Positions 16,607 through 27,021 are shown, numbered from the stretch's first letter. The stretch is DNA of 42,213 nucleotides from Pseudomonadaceae bacterium (GCA_019745275.1 JAIETJ010000027.1:1-42213); one strand, 5' to 3'. Notes: a model not told the origin generated them from the sequence alone. Made by a program: numbers and translations.

Positions 16607-19600
16607 ATGAGCTTTAACCTTTCTGCTTGGGCGCTGAATAATCGTCAAATCGTTCGTTATTTTATGTTGTTGCTGGCGTTGGTCGGGGCGTTTTCCTATA
16701 CCAAGTTGGGCCAGAGCGAAGATCCGCCCTTTACTTTCCGGGCCATGGTGGTGAATACCAAGTGGCCGGGTGCCACTGCCGAGGAAGTCTCCACTCAGGT
16801 CACCGAACGCATCGAAAAGAAGCTGATGGAGACTGGCGACTTTGACAAGATCATCTCTTACTCGCGCCCCGGTGAGTCTCAGGTAACCTTCGTTGCCCGT
16901 GAAACCATGCGCTCCACCGACATGGAAAACCTCTGGTATCAGATCCGCAAGAAGGTCAGCGATATCCGATACACCTTACCGCAAGGCATACAGGGGCCGT
17001 TTTTCAATGATGAATTTGGCACCACTTTCGGCAATATCTACGCGCTAACCGGACAGGGTTTCGACTACGCGGTGCTCAAGGACTACGCCGATCGGGTGCA
17101 GTTGCAATTACAGCGGGTCAAAGACGTCGGCAAAGTTGACTTGATCGGCCTGCAAGATGAAAAAATTTGGATCGAGTTGTCGAACGCCAAACTAGCCACC
17201 TTGGGTGTGCCGCTGGCGGCCGTGCAGCAGGCATTGGACAAGCAAAATAGCGTTTCCGCTGCCGGTTTCTTTGAAACCCCGACTAGCCGGGTACGCTTGC
17301 GTGTTTCAGGTAATTTTTCCAGTGTCGATGAAGTGCGCGATTTTCCGATTCGGGTCGGCGATCGAACCTTTCGGGTTGGTGATGTCGGCACGGTAAAGCG
17401 TGGTTTCAATGACCCGGCCGCCCCGCGCATGCGCTTTATGGGTGAGGACGCTTTAGGCATTGCCGTGTCGATGAAGAGCGGTGGCGATATCTTGGTGTTA
17501 GGCGAGGCTTTGGAGAAAGAGTTTGCCCGCCTACAAGAAACCCTGCCGGCCGGCATGCAGTTAAGTAAGGTCTCTGACCAACCCGCGGCGGTTAAAACCG
17601 GGGTCGGTGAGTTTGTTCGGGTGCTGGCTGAGGCCATTGTGATTGTATTGCTGGTGAGTTTTTTCTCGCTCGGCGTACGCACCGGTTTGGTGGTGGCCTT
17701 GTCGATCCCGCTGGTGTTGGCGATGACCTTTGCCAGCATGTATTTCCTCGGTATTGGTTTACATAAAATATCCCTCGGTGCCTTGGTATTGGCCCTCGGT
17801 TTGTTAGTTGATGACGCGATTATCGCCGTAGAAATGATGGCGATTAAAATGGAACAAGGTTTCGATCGCTTTACTGCCGCCAGTTATGCCTGGACCAGTA
17901 CCGCCTTCCCGATGCTGACCGGCACCTTGATCACCGCCGCCGGTTTCTTACCGATTGCCACGGCTAACTCCAGTACTGGCGAATACACCCGCTCAATTTT
18001 CCAAGTGGTAACCATTGCCTTGTTGGCTTCGTGGATTGCCGCCGTGGTGTTTGTGCCTTATTTGGGCGAGCGTTTACTGCCCGATTTGGCCAAGCTGCAT
18101 GCGGCCAAGCACGGTGGCAGCAACCAAGGTTTTGATCCTTACGCCACGCCGTTTTATCAGCGGGTGCGCAATATGGTCGACTGGTGCGTACGTCGCCGGC
18201 GCTTGGTGATCATGCTGACGCTGGGTTTATTTATCGCTTCGATTGGCTTGTTTCGTTTCGTTCCGCAGCAGTTTTTCCCAGCTTCTGGCCGCTATGAAAT
18301 TTTGGTCGACTTCAAACTGGAAGAGGGTGCATCGCTGACCGCGACCAATGAGCAGGTTAAGCGCCTAGAGAACATGCTTAAAGAGCACGATGACATTGTT
18401 AACTATGTGGTGTATGTCGGCGCTGGTTCACCACGCTTCTTCTTGCCATTGAACCAAGAGTTACCAACGGCCAGCTTCGCTCAGTTTGTTCTGTTGACTA
18501 AGTCGGTGAAGGACCGCGAAGCCCTGCGCGGCTGGTTGATCACCACCCTTAACGAGCAGTTTCCAACCTTGCGCACTCGGGTTTCACGCTTGGAAAACGG
18601 CCCGCCAGTGGGTTATCCAATTCAATACCGGGTATCCGGCGAGCACATTGAAGTGGTGCGCAAGCTAGCCCGTGAGGTAGCGAACAAGGTTCGCGAAAAT
18701 CCGCATGTGGTTAACGTGCACCTCGACTGGGAGGAGCCAAGTAAGGTTATTCGCCTGCAGGTCGACCAGGATCGTGCCCGAGCGTTGGGGGTTAATACCG
18801 CCGATCTATCGCTGTTCTTGCAGGGTGCATTGTCGGGTTCCAGTGTTAGTCAGTACCGCGAAGGCAATGAACTGATTGAAATTCTGCAGCGTGGTAGCGC
18901 AGCCGATCGCCAGCAATTGTCTCAGTTGCCAAGCTTGTCGATTCCCACCGACAGTGGCAAAAACGTTGCGCTGTCGCAGGTGGCTACCCTTGAATACGGC
19001 TTTGAGGAAGGGGTGATCTGGCACCGTAACCGTCAACCGACGGTAACCGTGCGCGCCGATATTTATGACCAGGAGCAACCGGCTACGCTGGTTAAACAGA
19101 TCAGCCCAACCTTGCGCGAGCTAACCGCTCAATTACCGCAGGGTTATGAGATCAATGTTGGCGGCACGGTTGAAGATTCGGCGAAAGGCCAAGGCTCGGT
19201 TAACGCAGGGGTTCCGCTGTTTATTCTGGTGGTACTGACCCTGCTGATGCTGCAGTTGAAGAGCTTCTCGCTCTCGGCCATGGTATTTCTTACCGCGCCC
19301 TTGGGCTTGATTGGGGTGTGCTTGTTCTTGCTGGTGTTCCGTCAGCCGTTTGGTTTTGTCGCCATGCTTGGCACCATCGCACTGGCGGGCATGATCATGC
19401 GCAACTCGGTAATTCTGGTCGATCAAATTGAGCAAGACATTGCCGCTGGGATTAATCAGTGGGATGCGATTGTCGGTGCGACTGTGCGGCGCTTTCGGCC
19501 GATAGTGCTGACTGCACTGGCCTCGGTGTTGGCGATGATTCCGCTGTCACGCAGCGTATTCTTCGGTCCTATGGCTGTGGCGATCATGGGCGGCTTGGTG

Positions 19601-19681
19601 GTGGCGACTGCCTTGACGTTACTGTTCTTGCCGGCACTCTACGCCGCGTGGTTCCGGGTTAAACCGGCAGCCAAGGCGTAG
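16607..19681 (+). CDS. mexK: RND efflux inner-membrane pump, MexK-like
   Basis: A 1024-residue RND transporter of full family length with 12 expected membrane segments and two large periplasmic loops. It exports drugs or biocides using the proton gradient. The proton-relay Asp pair is at 402-403 (GLLVDDAIIAVE), and a family motif is in the second half (GTIALAGMIMRNSVILVDQIE). It is translationally close to mexJ, whose last bases hold the GGAG site. No outer-membrane factor gene follows, as in PAO1 mexJK, which borrows OprM or OpmH. A convergent terminator separates it from sodB. Confidence 0.93.
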   Translation: MSFNLSAWALNNRQIVRYFMLLLALVGAFSYTKLGQSEDPPFTFRAMVVNTKWPGATAEEVSTQVTERIEKKLMETGDFDKIISYSRPGESQVTFVARETMRSTDMENLWYQIRKKVSDIRYTLPQGIQGPFFNDEFGTTFGNIYALTGQGFDYAVLKDYADRVQLQLQRVKDVGKVDLIGLQDEKIWIELSNAKLATLGVPLAAVQQALDKQNSVSAAGFFETPTSRVRLRVSGNFSSVDEVRDFPIRVGDRTFRVGDVGTVKRGFNDPAAPRMRFMGEDALGIAVSMKSGGDILVLGEALEKEFARLQETLPAGMQLSKVSDQPAAVKTGVGEFVRVLAEAIVIVLLVSFFSLGVRTGLVVALSIPLVLAMTFASMYFLGIGLHKISLGALVLALGLLVDDAIIAVEMMAIKMEQGFDRFTAASYAWTSTAFPMLTGTLITAAGFLPIATANSSTGEYTRSIFQVVTIALLASWIAAVVFVPYLGERLLPDLAKLHAAKHGGSNQGFDPYATPFYQRVRNMVDWCVRRRRLVIMLTLGLFIASIGLFRFVPQQFFPASGRYEILVDFKLEEGASLTATNEQVKRLENMLKEHDDIVNYVVYVGAGSPRFFLPLNQELPTASFAQFVLLTKSVKDREALRGWLITTLNEQFPTLRTRVSRLENGPPVGYPIQYRVSGEHIEVVRKLAREVANKVRENPHVVNVHLDWEEPSKVIRLQVDQDRARALGVNTADLSLFLQGALSGSSVSQYREGNELIEILQRGSAADRQQLSQLPSLSIPTDSGKNVALSQVATLEYGFEEGVIWHRNRQPTVTVRADIYDQEQPATLVKQISPTLRELTAQLPQGYEINVGGTVEDSAKGQGSVNAGVPLFILVVLTLLMLQLKSFSLSAMVFLTAPLGLIGVCLFLLVFRQPFGFVAMLGTIALAGMIMRNSVILVDQIEQDIAAGINQWDAIVGATVRRFRPIVLTALASVLAMIPLSRSVFFGPMAVAIMGGLVVATALTLLFLPALYAAWFRVKPAAKA

Positions 19682-19747
19682 ATAAGGGCTCATAAGGCGG
19701 CTCGCGTAGCGACGCCGCCATTGCTGGCCACTGTGTTAACCGCGTTC

Positions 19748-19785
19748 ACAAAAAAGCCCGCATCCTTGGATGCGGGCTTTTTTGT
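19748..19785. terminator. Bidirectional intrinsic terminator, mexK/sodB
   Basis: A perfect 18-bp inverted repeat with a TT centre: A-run, GCCCGCATCC, TT, GGATGCGGGC, T-run. The poly-A/poly-T flanks make it work in both directions between the convergent mexK and sodB genes. Confidence 0.93.
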
Positions 19786-19820
19786 TTCAGCGCGCTACCT
19801 GTGTGGTAGCGGCCAAGGGC

Positions 19821-20402
19821 TTAAGCGGCGAAGTTTTTCGCTACGAAGTCCCAGTTAACCAGGTTCCAGAACGCTTCTACATACTTAGGACGTACGTTGC
19901 GGTAGTCGATGTAGTAAGCGTGTTCCCACACGTCGCAGGTCAGCAGCGGGGTGTCGCCGTTGGTCAGTGGGCAGCCAGCGCCGATGGTGCTAGCCAGAGC
20001 CAGAGAACCGTCAGCCTTCTTAACCAGCCAGCCCCAGCCTGAGCCGAAGGTGCCGATCGAAGTTTTGCTGAACTCTTCTTTGAACTTGTCGAACGAACCG
20101 AAGGCAGCGTCGATTGCGGCAGCCAGTTCGCCGGTCGGTTGGCCGCCGGCGTTAGGTGCTAGGCAGTTCCAGTAGAAGGTGTGGTTCCAGATTTGCGCGG
20201 CGTTGTTGAAGATGCCACCGGCAGAAGTCTTGATGATTTCTTCTAGGGTTTTGCCTTCGAACTCAGTGCCCGGCACTAGGTTGTTCAGGTTCACCACGTA
20301 AGTGTTGTGGTGCTTGCCGTGGTGAAACTCCAGGGTCTCGGCGGACAGGTGCGGCTCGAGGGCATTTTTCTCGTAGGGCAGCGGCGGCAATTCGAAAGCC
20401 AT
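19821..20402 (-). CDS. sodB: Superoxide dismutase [Fe]
   Basis: A 193-residue iron superoxide dismutase, converting superoxide to oxygen and peroxide in the cytoplasm. The four metal ligands are present: His27 (EFHHGKHH), His74 (QIWNHTFYW), Asp157 and His161 ([10 protein letters not shown]). Gln70 in AAQIWNH is the second-sphere Gln position typical of the Fe enzyme. GGAGA precedes ATG by six bases. I saw no clear Fur box in the 206 bp upstream. It is monocistronic by its own terminator. Confidence 0.97.
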   Translation of the reverse strand: MAFELPPLPYEKNALEPHLSAETLEFHHGKHHNTYVVNLNNLVPGTEFEGKTLEEIIKTSAGGIFNNAAQIWNHTFYWNCLAPNAGGQPTGELAAAIDAAFGSFDKFKEEFSKTSIGTFGSGWGWLVKKADGSLALASTIGAGCPLTNGDTPLLTCDVWEHAYYIDYRNVRPKYVEAFWNLVNWDFVAKNFAA

Positions 20403-20608
20403 GGTTTATCTCCGTTGATTATTAGGTCAGGCATCAGGTCTGTGTGTGCGCTTGCAGCGCGCAACCGGTTCACGGGCCGGCCGGCGACGCCAAGCTTATG
20501 GCTCAGGGCGCCGCGAACGGGCGATGATAGCACTCGAACCGACGCCTAACCACGCAACAACTGTGTGGACAAGGCTGGCCAGAGCCTTGTCCGAGCCTTC
20601 AGTGAGGC

Positions 20609-21211
20609 TCAGGTGGCGAGAATTAACTGACTGGCCACGCCGAACATCATGCTCGCCACGGCTAAATCAATCACGCGCCAAGTGGTGGGGCGGGCTAACC
20701 AAGGCGCTAACCATGCAGCGCCCAGCGCCAGGGTGAAGAACCACAGCAGCGAGGCGCTGGCGGCGCCCAACGCATAGGCGCCGGGGGCGGCTTGTTGGGC
20801 GCCGAGCGAACCAATCAGCACTACCGTATCCAGATACACGTGCGGATTGAGCAGCGTCACCGCCAAGGCGCTAAGCAACACCGCGCGACGTGAACGCGGC
20901 CCGCTTTCTGTGGCTTGGCTCAGGGATTGCGGGCGCAGGGCGCGCAACAGCGCTTGGCTGCCATACACCAGCAAGAACGCCGCGCCGCCCCAGCGGGCGA
21001 TACCGAGCAACAGCGGGCTTTGCGCCAATAGAGTGGCTAAACCAAACACCCCAAAAGTCACCAGCAGCGCATCGCAGAGTACGCAGAGGGCAGCGACACT
21101 CAGGTGGTGCTCGCGGCGTAGGCTTTGCGCCAGCACGAAGGCGTTTTGTGCGCCGATGGCCATGATCAGCCCGATGGCCACCAAGATTCCGTTGAAATAA
21201 CTCTGCCACAT
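20609..21211 (-). CDS. argO: LysE/ArgO-family amino-acid exporter
   Basis: A 200-residue membrane protein of the LysE/ArgO family, with about six hydrophobic segments (ILVAIGLIMAIGAQNAFVLA at the N-terminus is the family hallmark, and LLNPHVYLDTVVLIGSLG mid-protein). It probably exports arginine or lysine. I start at ATG 21211, with GGGAG upstream; the frame is open to 21319 but that extra part is not conserved in type. It is divergent from argP across 126 bp, the usual exporter-regulator pair. Confidence 0.92.
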   Translation of the reverse strand: MWQSYFNGILVAIGLIMAIGAQNAFVLAQSLRREHHLSVAALCVLCDALLVTFGVFGLATLLAQSPLLLGIARWGGAAFLLVYGSQALLRALRPQSLSQATESGPRSRRAVLLSALAVTLLNPHVYLDTVVLIGSLGAQQAAPGAYALGAASASLLWFFTLALGAAWLAPWLARPTTWRVIDLAVASMMFGVASQLILAT

Positions 21212-21337
21212 ACCCTTAGCTCCCGCGTGAAAGTCGGCGGCGGCGTTGCTCGCCGCAAGCTGAATACTAGGCAGCTTGCGCGGCCAGGGCGTATAAGAGA
21301 AACCAATCATGCTGATCACTCATTAGAGAAATTAATA

Positions 21338-22231
21338 ATGTTCGATTACAAGCTGCTCGGCGCCTTGGCGGCAGTCATAGAGCAGGCTGGATTTGAGCGT
21401 GCCGCGCAGTTATTGGGTTTGTCGCAATCGGCTGTTTCTCAGCGCATCAAGTTACTTGAGGCGCGAGTCGGCCAGCCGGTGCTGGTGCGCGGCACACCAC
21501 CGACGCCGACGGAGATCGGTCGGCGTCTGCTCAATCATGTGCAACAAGTACGTTTGCTGGAGGGTGATCTGCACAGTCAGGTGCCGGCGCTGGATGAGGG
21601 CGGTTATGTGCAACGGTTGCGCATCGCCTTAAATGCCGACAGTTTGGCGACTTGGTGGGCGGCGGCGGTGGGGCCGTTTTGCGCCAGTCAGCAGGTGTTG
21701 CTGGAATTGCTGGTGGAAGATCAGGAAGTCGGTCTTAAACGTATGCGCGCCGGTGATGTGGCGGCGTGCGTGTGCGCCGCCGAAAAGCCGGTGGCGGGCG
21801 CGCGCAGCCAGTTATTGGGCGCCATGCGTTACCGCGCGCTGGCCAGTCCGAGCTTTATTGCCCGGCACTTTGCCACTGGGGTGACGGCAGCAGGGCTGGC
21901 CCGGGTGCCGGCAATTGTGTTCGGCCCGGACGATCAGTTGCAGCATCGCTATTTGCACAGCTTGGGTGTGGAGGGTGGTTTTATTCATCACCTGTGCCCC
22001 TCGTCTGAGGGTTTTGTGCAACTCACCGCCGGCGGCTTGGGTTGGGGTTTGGTGCCGGAGTTGCAAGTACAAAGCCAGTTGGCCAGCGGTCAGTTAGTCG
22101 AGCTGCTGCCGGGGCGGGCCTTGGATGTGCCGCTGTACTGGCACCACTGGCGCAACGGTGGCGAGCTATTGAACCAGCTGACCGCGCATTTGCAGCGCGC
22201 CAGTGGCGATTGGTTGGTGCCGCTGGGGTAG
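21338..22231 (+). CDS. argP: LysR-type regulator ArgP (IciA)
   Basis: A 297-residue LysR regulator of the ArgP/LysG group, which senses arginine or lysine and activates the exporter gene. The helix-turn-helix is at about residues 18-46 (FERAAQLLGLSQSAVSQRIK), and the TPPTPTEIGRRLLNH segment is typical of ArgP. ATG 21338 gives the standard start MFDYKLLGAL; longer versions run into argO's promoter and start. It is divergent from argO and probably controls it through the shared 126-bp gap. Confidence 0.93.
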   Translation: MFDYKLLGALAAVIEQAGFERAAQLLGLSQSAVSQRIKLLEARVGQPVLVRGTPPTPTEIGRRLLNHVQQVRLLEGDLHSQVPALDEGGYVQRLRIALNADSLATWWAAAVGPFCASQQVLLELLVEDQEVGLKRMRAGDVAACVCAAEKPVAGARSQLLGAMRYRALASPSFIARHFATGVTAAGLARVPAIVFGPDDQLQHRYLHSLGVEGGFIHHLCPSSEGFVQLTAGGLGWGLVPELQVQSQLASGQLVELLPGRALDVPLYWHHWRNGGELLNQLTAHLQRASGDWLVPLG

Positions 22232-22319
22232 GTGACGGCGCAACTAACTGCGTTGCGGGTTTATACGCCTAAGCCCGGGATACAACGCTAGCGCATCATT
22301 AACGGGTGCAGAGCCACCT

Positions 22320-24278
22320 TTACAGCTGGAAGCGTTGCACCAGTGCTTGCTGGCTGTTGGCAACTTCTTGTAAATGTTCGCCACTGCTGCGGGTGTGTGC
22401 GGCGGTTTGTCGGTTGTCGCGGGTCATATCATGCAGGCGATGCATGTGCTGATTAACCTCCTGAGTTACCCCTGCTTGCTCGTCGGCGGCGCTGGCGATT
22501 TGCAAAGCGTAGGCCTGCACGTTTTGTAGCGAGTCGTCGAGTTGGCTGAGTGAGCCGAGCACCACTTGGGTTTCGTGCTCCAGTGCGTGGGCTTGTTCGG
22601 CCGAGGCTTGCATGGTTTTCAGCGCTTCACTGGATGAGCCTTGCAGCGCATTGGTGATGCTGACGATCTCTTCGGTGGCGCTGCTGGTGCGCTGGGCAAG
22701 GTTACGCACCTCGTCGGCCACCACGGCAAAGCCACGGCCTTGTTCGCCAGCACGGGCGGCCTCGATAGCGGCGTTAAGGGCGAGTAAGTTGGTTTGCTCG
22801 GCGATGCCGCGAATAACCGCCAGCACCGAGCCAATTTGCAGGGCGTCTTTGGCTAGGGTGTCGACCACGTTGCCGGCCTTGCCAATGTCGTGCAGCAGGC
22901 GACCTTGCTGGCCGATCATCTGTTTAAGGGTGGTCTGCATCGAGCCAAAAGCGCTGCGTGCCGCCTCGCTGCTATGCGCGCTGTCCGTGGCGTTGCGGGC
23001 AATTTCCTGCACGGTGCAGGCCATTTGCTCGACGGCGCTGACCACCATTTCCAGTGCTTCTTGTTGCAGGTCGAGGCGCTCGCTGGTTTGTCCGGCGGCC
23101 TGTAAAATCGTGTCGCTGGCGTGGTCGATGGCTTGGCTAGAGTGGCGCAGTCGCTCGATCACTTCGCGCCAGGCTTGGGCCATCTCATGCAACGCCTGCA
23201 TCAGACCAAACTGTTGGTCGCTCACGCTGGGCAAATTTAGCTCGCCGGCGGCTAAGCGGCGGGCCAGCGCGGTCATGTTGCTTGGCTCGCCGCCCAGTGG
23301 GCGCATCACGCTACGGCTGACCAGCCAGGTGGCGATGATTACCGCGGCTACCGTCAACAGCCCTAACAACAGCATTTGCCACATTAACTGCCTAACCGGA
23401 GCAAAGGCGTGTTGTTGATCCATCTCGGCCACCATGGCCCACTGGTTGCCATCAAACTCCACCGGCAAAAATACTTTGAGCGCCAGTTGGCCATCGAGGC
23501 CGGGTTCACTGATCCGGCCCTGTTGTCCGGCTAGGGCGGCGGCGATGGCGTTGCCCGGTAAGGCTGCTGGCTGTTGTTGATTGCGGCTTACTTGCAACTG
23601 GGGAACCCGAACTGAATCGGAGCGCAGCAGCCGGTCACTACCAACCAGATAGGTTTCACCTTGTTCGCCCAAGCCTTGGCGGGTTTGCATTACGGTGTTG
23701 AGAGGGGCGATTGGCAGTTCCAGAACCAGGGTCATGATTAGCTCATCATCGGCCATGATCGGCGCCGCCAGGTATTGCGTGGGTTCTTGGCTGAGGTCGT
23801 TGTAGCGCAGGTCACTGATCATCATTTTGCCCTGCGCACGGCTTTGCTCAACCAGTTGCGCTAAGGGCGTGTCGCGCAGGGCCGGGCTAGTCAGTTTTTG
23901 TTGATAGTCACTGCCGCGCTGCAAGCTAAACATCACCGTATCATCGGGCAGCACCAGCTTTAAGTCGCGATAGCCGAAGGTGCTAATGAAATTGGCAAAA
24001 ATTGGCCGGTCATAGTTGGCACTGCTCAGTAAGGCGTTGGTGTCCAGGCCTTGGTAGGTATTGCTGAGGTTGCTGGCCAGGGTGTTGATTTGGTTGCGTC
24101 GTTGTTGCCAGTTATCCAGCAGTTGTTGCTGCTTAATGTTGGCCACCGCCTCCAGTGCATTTAAGGTTTGCTCGCGCAGGGCCGTGCCGGCTTGTTGGTA
24201 GACCATAAAAGCCATGCCTAGCACCGGAATTAAGCCAATTAACAGATAGCTTAGGGCTAGTTTTAGGCGCAGCGGCAT
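22320..24278 (-). CDS. Methyl-accepting chemotaxis protein (dCache-type)
   Basis: A 652-residue chemoreceptor: membrane segment 1 at about 8-27, a large periplasmic sensor of about 265 residues (Cache-like, ending before 298), membrane segment 2 at about 299-321, a HAMP linker from 322, and a cytoplasmic signalling domain. The hairpin tip, which contacts CheA and CheW, is invariant in type ([37 protein letters not shown]). CGGAG lies 8 bases before ATG. No che genes are near, so it feeds a distant chemotaxis cluster. Ligand unknown. Confidence 0.93.
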   Translation of the reverse strand: MPLRLKLALSYLLIGLIPVLGMAFMVYQQAGTALREQTLNALEAVANIKQQQLLDNWQQRRNQINTLASNLSNTYQGLDTNALLSSANYDRPIFANFISTFGYRDLKLVLPDDTVMFSLQRGSDYQQKLTSPALRDTPLAQLVEQSRAQGKMMISDLRYNDLSQEPTQYLAAPIMADDELIMTLVLELPIAPLNTVMQTRQGLGEQGETYLVGSDRLLRSDSVRVPQLQVSRNQQQPAALPGNAIAAALAGQQGRISEPGLDGQLALKVFLPVEFDGNQWAMVAEMDQQHAFAPVRQLMWQMLLLGLLTVAAVIIATWLVSRSVMRPLGGEPSNMTALARRLAAGELNLPSVSDQQFGLMQALHEMAQAWREVIERLRHSSQAIDHASDTILQAAGQTSERLDLQQEALEMVVSAVEQMACTVQEIARNATDSAHSSEAARSAFGSMQTTLKQMIGQQGRLLHDIGKAGNVVDTLAKDALQIGSVLAVIRGIAEQTNLLALNAAIEAARAGEQGRGFAVVADEVRNLAQRTSSATEEIVSITNALQGSSSEALKTMQASAEQAHALEHETQVVLGSLSQLDDSLQNVQAYALQIASAADEQAGVTQEVNQHMHRLHDMTRDNRQTAAHTRSSGEHLQEVANSQQALVQRFQL

Positions 24279-24479
24279 GGGGTTAACTCCGGGTTGAATG
24301 GTTACACTTTTGTGCTATGTAAAATATCCTGCAATATTCGTGCAAATTATTAAACGGTACGATTTGTTTGTTGCGATGCCATTCAGGGGGCTGGTTTGTC
24401 TTGTGCGGCCAGCGCAGGGCAGAGTAGAGGCTGCTAGAGTGCGCAGATGCTTATGCAGGTTGGCGAATAGAGGGCGGTA

Positions 24480-25469
24480 ATGAAAATTTTAGTCACCGGA
24501 GCCAGCGGTTTTATTGGCGGACGCTTTGCCCGCTTTGCCTTGGAGCAGGGCTTGAATGTGCGCATCAGTGCGCGCCGGGCCGAAGCTGTGGCGGGTTTAG
24601 TGGCTCGAGGGGCTGAGTTTATTCAGGGCGATTTGGCCGATCCTGCCCTGGTGCAGCGGCTGTGTCAGGGAGTTGATGCGGTGGTGCATTGCGCTGGTGC
24701 GGTGGGCGTATGGGGCAGTTATCAATCGTTCTACCAAGCTAATGTGACGGTCACTGAGAATATCGTCGAAGCTTGCTTGCAGCAGCGGGTGCGGCGCTTG
24801 CTGCATTTGTCCTCGCCGTCGATTTATTTTGATGGGCGGGCGCATGTAGGCATTACAGAGGAGCAGCTGCCCAAGCGTTTCTCTGATCACTATGGTGCGA
24901 CCAAGTATTTGGCCGAGCAAAAGGTGTTTGCCGCGACCGAGTTTGGTTTGCAAGTGTTGGCGTTTCGGCCGCGTTTTGTTACCGGCGCCGGCGACACCAG
25001 TATCTTCCCGCGCCTGATCAATTTGCAGGGTAAGGGCCGCTTATCGATCATTGGCGATGGCCTGAACAAGGTCGACTTCACCAGTATGCAAAACCTCAAT
25101 GACGCCTTGTTTAGCGGCTTACTGGCTGGCGAATCGGCGTTGGGCAAAGTCTACAACGTCAGTAACGGTGCGCCGGTGCCGCTCTGGGATGTGGTCAATT
25201 ATGTGCTGCGCCAGCTCGATTTACCGCCAGTCACGCGTCATCTGCCGTATGCCGTGGCCTATGCCGCCGCCACCTTGAACGAGACCGTCTGCAAATTACT
25301 GCCCGGACGTCCGGAACCGAGTTTGTTCCGCCTCGGTGTGGCGGTGATGGCCAAGGACTTCTCCCTGGACATCAATCGTGCACGGCAGTATCTGGACTAC
25401 GACCCGCAGGTGAGTGTCTGGACCGCGCTCGATGAGTTTTGCCAAGACTGGCAAGCAAGGCCGCATTAA
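24480..25469 (+). CDS. NAD(P)-dependent epimerase/dehydratase, extended SDR family
   Basis: A 329-residue extended short-chain dehydrogenase. The Rossmann motif GASGFIGG is at residues 7-14, the catalytic Ser is at about 111-112 (HLSSPSIYFDG), and Tyr138 with Lys142 form YxxxK (HYGATKYLAE). It resembles the 3-beta-HSD/OleD-like group, so a ketone or hydroxy-acyl reduction is possible, but the substrate cannot be read. GAGG lies about 6 bases before ATG. It diverges from the chemoreceptor gene across a 201-bp AT-rich gap. Confidence 0.9.
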   Translation: MKILVTGASGFIGGRFARFALEQGLNVRISARRAEAVAGLVARGAEFIQGDLADPALVQRLCQGVDAVVHCAGAVGVWGSYQSFYQANVTVTENIVEACLQQRVRRLLHLSSPSIYFDGRAHVGITEEQLPKRFSDHYGATKYLAEQKVFAATEFGLQVLAFRPRFVTGAGDTSIFPRLINLQGKGRLSIIGDGLNKVDFTSMQNLNDALFSGLLAGESALGKVYNVSNGAPVPLWDVVNYVLRQLDLPPVTRHLPYAVAYAAATLNETVCKLLPGRPEPSLFRLGVAVMAKDFSLDINRARQYLDYDPQVSVWTALDEFCQDWQARPH

Positions 25470-25490
25470 TCCCGCGCCGGACTGCGTGCG

Positions 25491-25754
25491 TTAGCCGCGC
25501 AGTGGGCCGGAGTAACGGCTGTACTTGGCGATCAGTTGCGCCTCGCTAAGCGGCGGCGGAGGCAGTTGGATGCCCGTCAGTTCGCTTAGCTCAGAGCCTA
25601 ACTCGCGGGTCGCCTCGACAGACGACTCAAGGCATGCCAGCAACATGGCATTGATGGCGTCGGGTTGGCTGAGGCGAATGTTCGCGGCCAGCTCGTCCCG
25701 CAAGCGGCGTCGCAGTGTTTGCATGCAATCGATAACAGCTTTATTCAGTTCCAT
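25491..25754 (-). CDS. Small conserved hypothetical protein
   Basis: An 87-residue, mostly helical protein, starting at ATG 25754 (MELNKAVIDCMQ), with GGAG six bases upstream; a longer frame to 25772 has no such site. It has no signal peptide or membrane segment. The C-terminus is proline-rich (IQLPPPPLSEAQL). Its stop is 21 bp from the epimerase stop (convergent). Family not recognised. Confidence 0.65.
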   Translation of the reverse strand: MELNKAVIDCMQTLRRRLRDELAANIRLSQPDAINAMLLACLESSVEATRELGSELSELTGIQLPPPPLSEAQLIAKYSRYSGPLRG

Positions 25755-26045
25755 GGTCGCTCCCTTCGGCATTGAAGTGTGCTGCGTTCGCTCGGCGTTG
25801 AGCGTGGCGCGGGTGACGCTGTATGCAGGCGGTAACCGCTCTAGTGCGGGTCTTTAGCCATAAGCATGATTGCAAACGACGTACCAACTGGGCGGCAGTA
25901 GCGAATGGCGGGCTTTTACGGTTTTTGCTCGGCGTAAATTGCCCTTCGTCGGTGCAGCGTGCATCGCTCTGGCGCGGCGCTCGGGTCTTGCTGGCGAGCG
26001 AGGTATACTCCGCGCACTTTTTGCTCTGGTATTTGTAGGTTTCCC

Positions 26046-26873
26046 ATGCGTAACGATGCACTCGACGAACTTGAGCAGCTCCCAAGCCTTAGCAGCGGTG
26101 CCCGTGACCGTGACGACCTGGCTCAAGCTACCGCCAGCCAAGCGGTGCCGGCGCACGCCACTGCGCAGCAGCCCCCAGGGTTAACGGTAAAGGCTGCCAG
26201 CACTGGGCCACTTTGGGCCTTGCTGGGCGCCGCGTTAATCGCCCTGAGTGGCTTGGCGTGGTGGAGCTTTCAGCAAATATCGTTGATGGAGCAGCAGTTG
26301 GTTGCCACCCAGGAGAGCTTTGCGCGGATCAGCGAAGATGCTGCTGGGCGCTTGCAGGATATTTCCGGCAAGGTGGTGGCTACTGAGTCGAATGTCACTG
26401 GCGAGAATGAAGCGCTCAAACTGCGGGTTAAGCAGTTGGAAGCCAAGTTGCTTGAACTGGCCAAGCAGCAGCAAACCACCAGCGGTCAGCAGGGTAGTCA
26501 GGGCAAGCGCCTGCAAGAGCTGAGCGCCGAGTTAAAACTGCAAGACCAGAGCACCAGCCAACTAGATGCCAAGCTCAAGGGCGTGAGTGCTGAGCAACTG
26601 AGCTTAAAAGCCGCGTTGGTCGAACAGGGTAAGCTCGACGGTCAGCTCAAGAGCTTGGCTGCCGACCTTGAGGGATTAAAAAAGCAAGGCAATCCCAATC
26701 TGGCCATTGCCCGTTTGGAGCAAGATCTCTTGGTCCTACGCAGCGAGCTGGATAATCGTCCGGCGCAAAACAGCACGGCCGAGTTTGATGCCTTTCGCGG
26801 TCAAGTCAGCCGTAATATCAGCACCCTGCAGGCGCAGGTGCAAAACCTCCAGCAGCAACTGAATCAGCGCTAA
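26046..26873 (+). CDS. Single-pass membrane protein with long coiled coil
   Basis: A 275-residue protein: about 50 polar N-terminal residues, one membrane segment at about 55-74 (PLWALLGAALIALSGLAWWS), and a long coiled-coil tail rich in Gln, Leu and Lys (KLRVKQLEAKLLELAKQQQ, LKSLAADLEGLKKQ) to the C-terminus QNLQQQLNQR. The N-terminal tail is probably cytoplasmic and the coiled coil periplasmic. ATG 26046 (MRNDALDELEQLPSL) is chosen because AGG lies six bases upstream; a TATACT at 26004-26009 may be its -10. I do not recognise a named family. Confidence 0.75.
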   Translation: MRNDALDELEQLPSLSSGARDRDDLAQATASQAVPAHATAQQPPGLTVKAASTGPLWALLGAALIALSGLAWWSFQQISLMEQQLVATQESFARISEDAAGRLQDISGKVVATESNVTGENEALKLRVKQLEAKLLELAKQQQTTSGQQGSQGKRLQELSAELKLQDQSTSQLDAKLKGVSAEQLSLKAALVEQGKLDGQLKSLAADLEGLKKQGNPNLAIARLEQDLLVLRSELDNRPAQNSTAEFDAFRGQVSRNISTLQAQVQNLQQQLNQR

Positions 26874-26945
26874 ATTCCAGTGGCAAAAGGCGGGCAGTGG
26901 GTAGCGCTCCGAAGTCCGCTCTTGCAATACGTCGTGAATCATCGG

Positions 26946-26989
26946 CACAAAAAAGCCCCAGAGGTTTATCCCTCTGGGGCTTTTTTGTG
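26946..26989. terminator. Bidirectional intrinsic terminator
   Basis: A perfect 19-bp inverted repeat with a TTTATC loop: A-run plus GCCCCAGAGG, then CCTCTGGGGC and a T-run. It separates the coiled-coil gene and the small minus-strand gene, and can act in both directions. Confidence 0.92.
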
Positions 26990-27021
26990 TGCGTTAGTGG
27001 CTTTGTTGGATGGCCCGTCGG

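Noticed and set aside
21125..21337. Longer ArgP starting inside argO
   Set aside because: ATG 21338 gives the standard ArgP N-terminus, and the extension overlaps argO's start and promoter.
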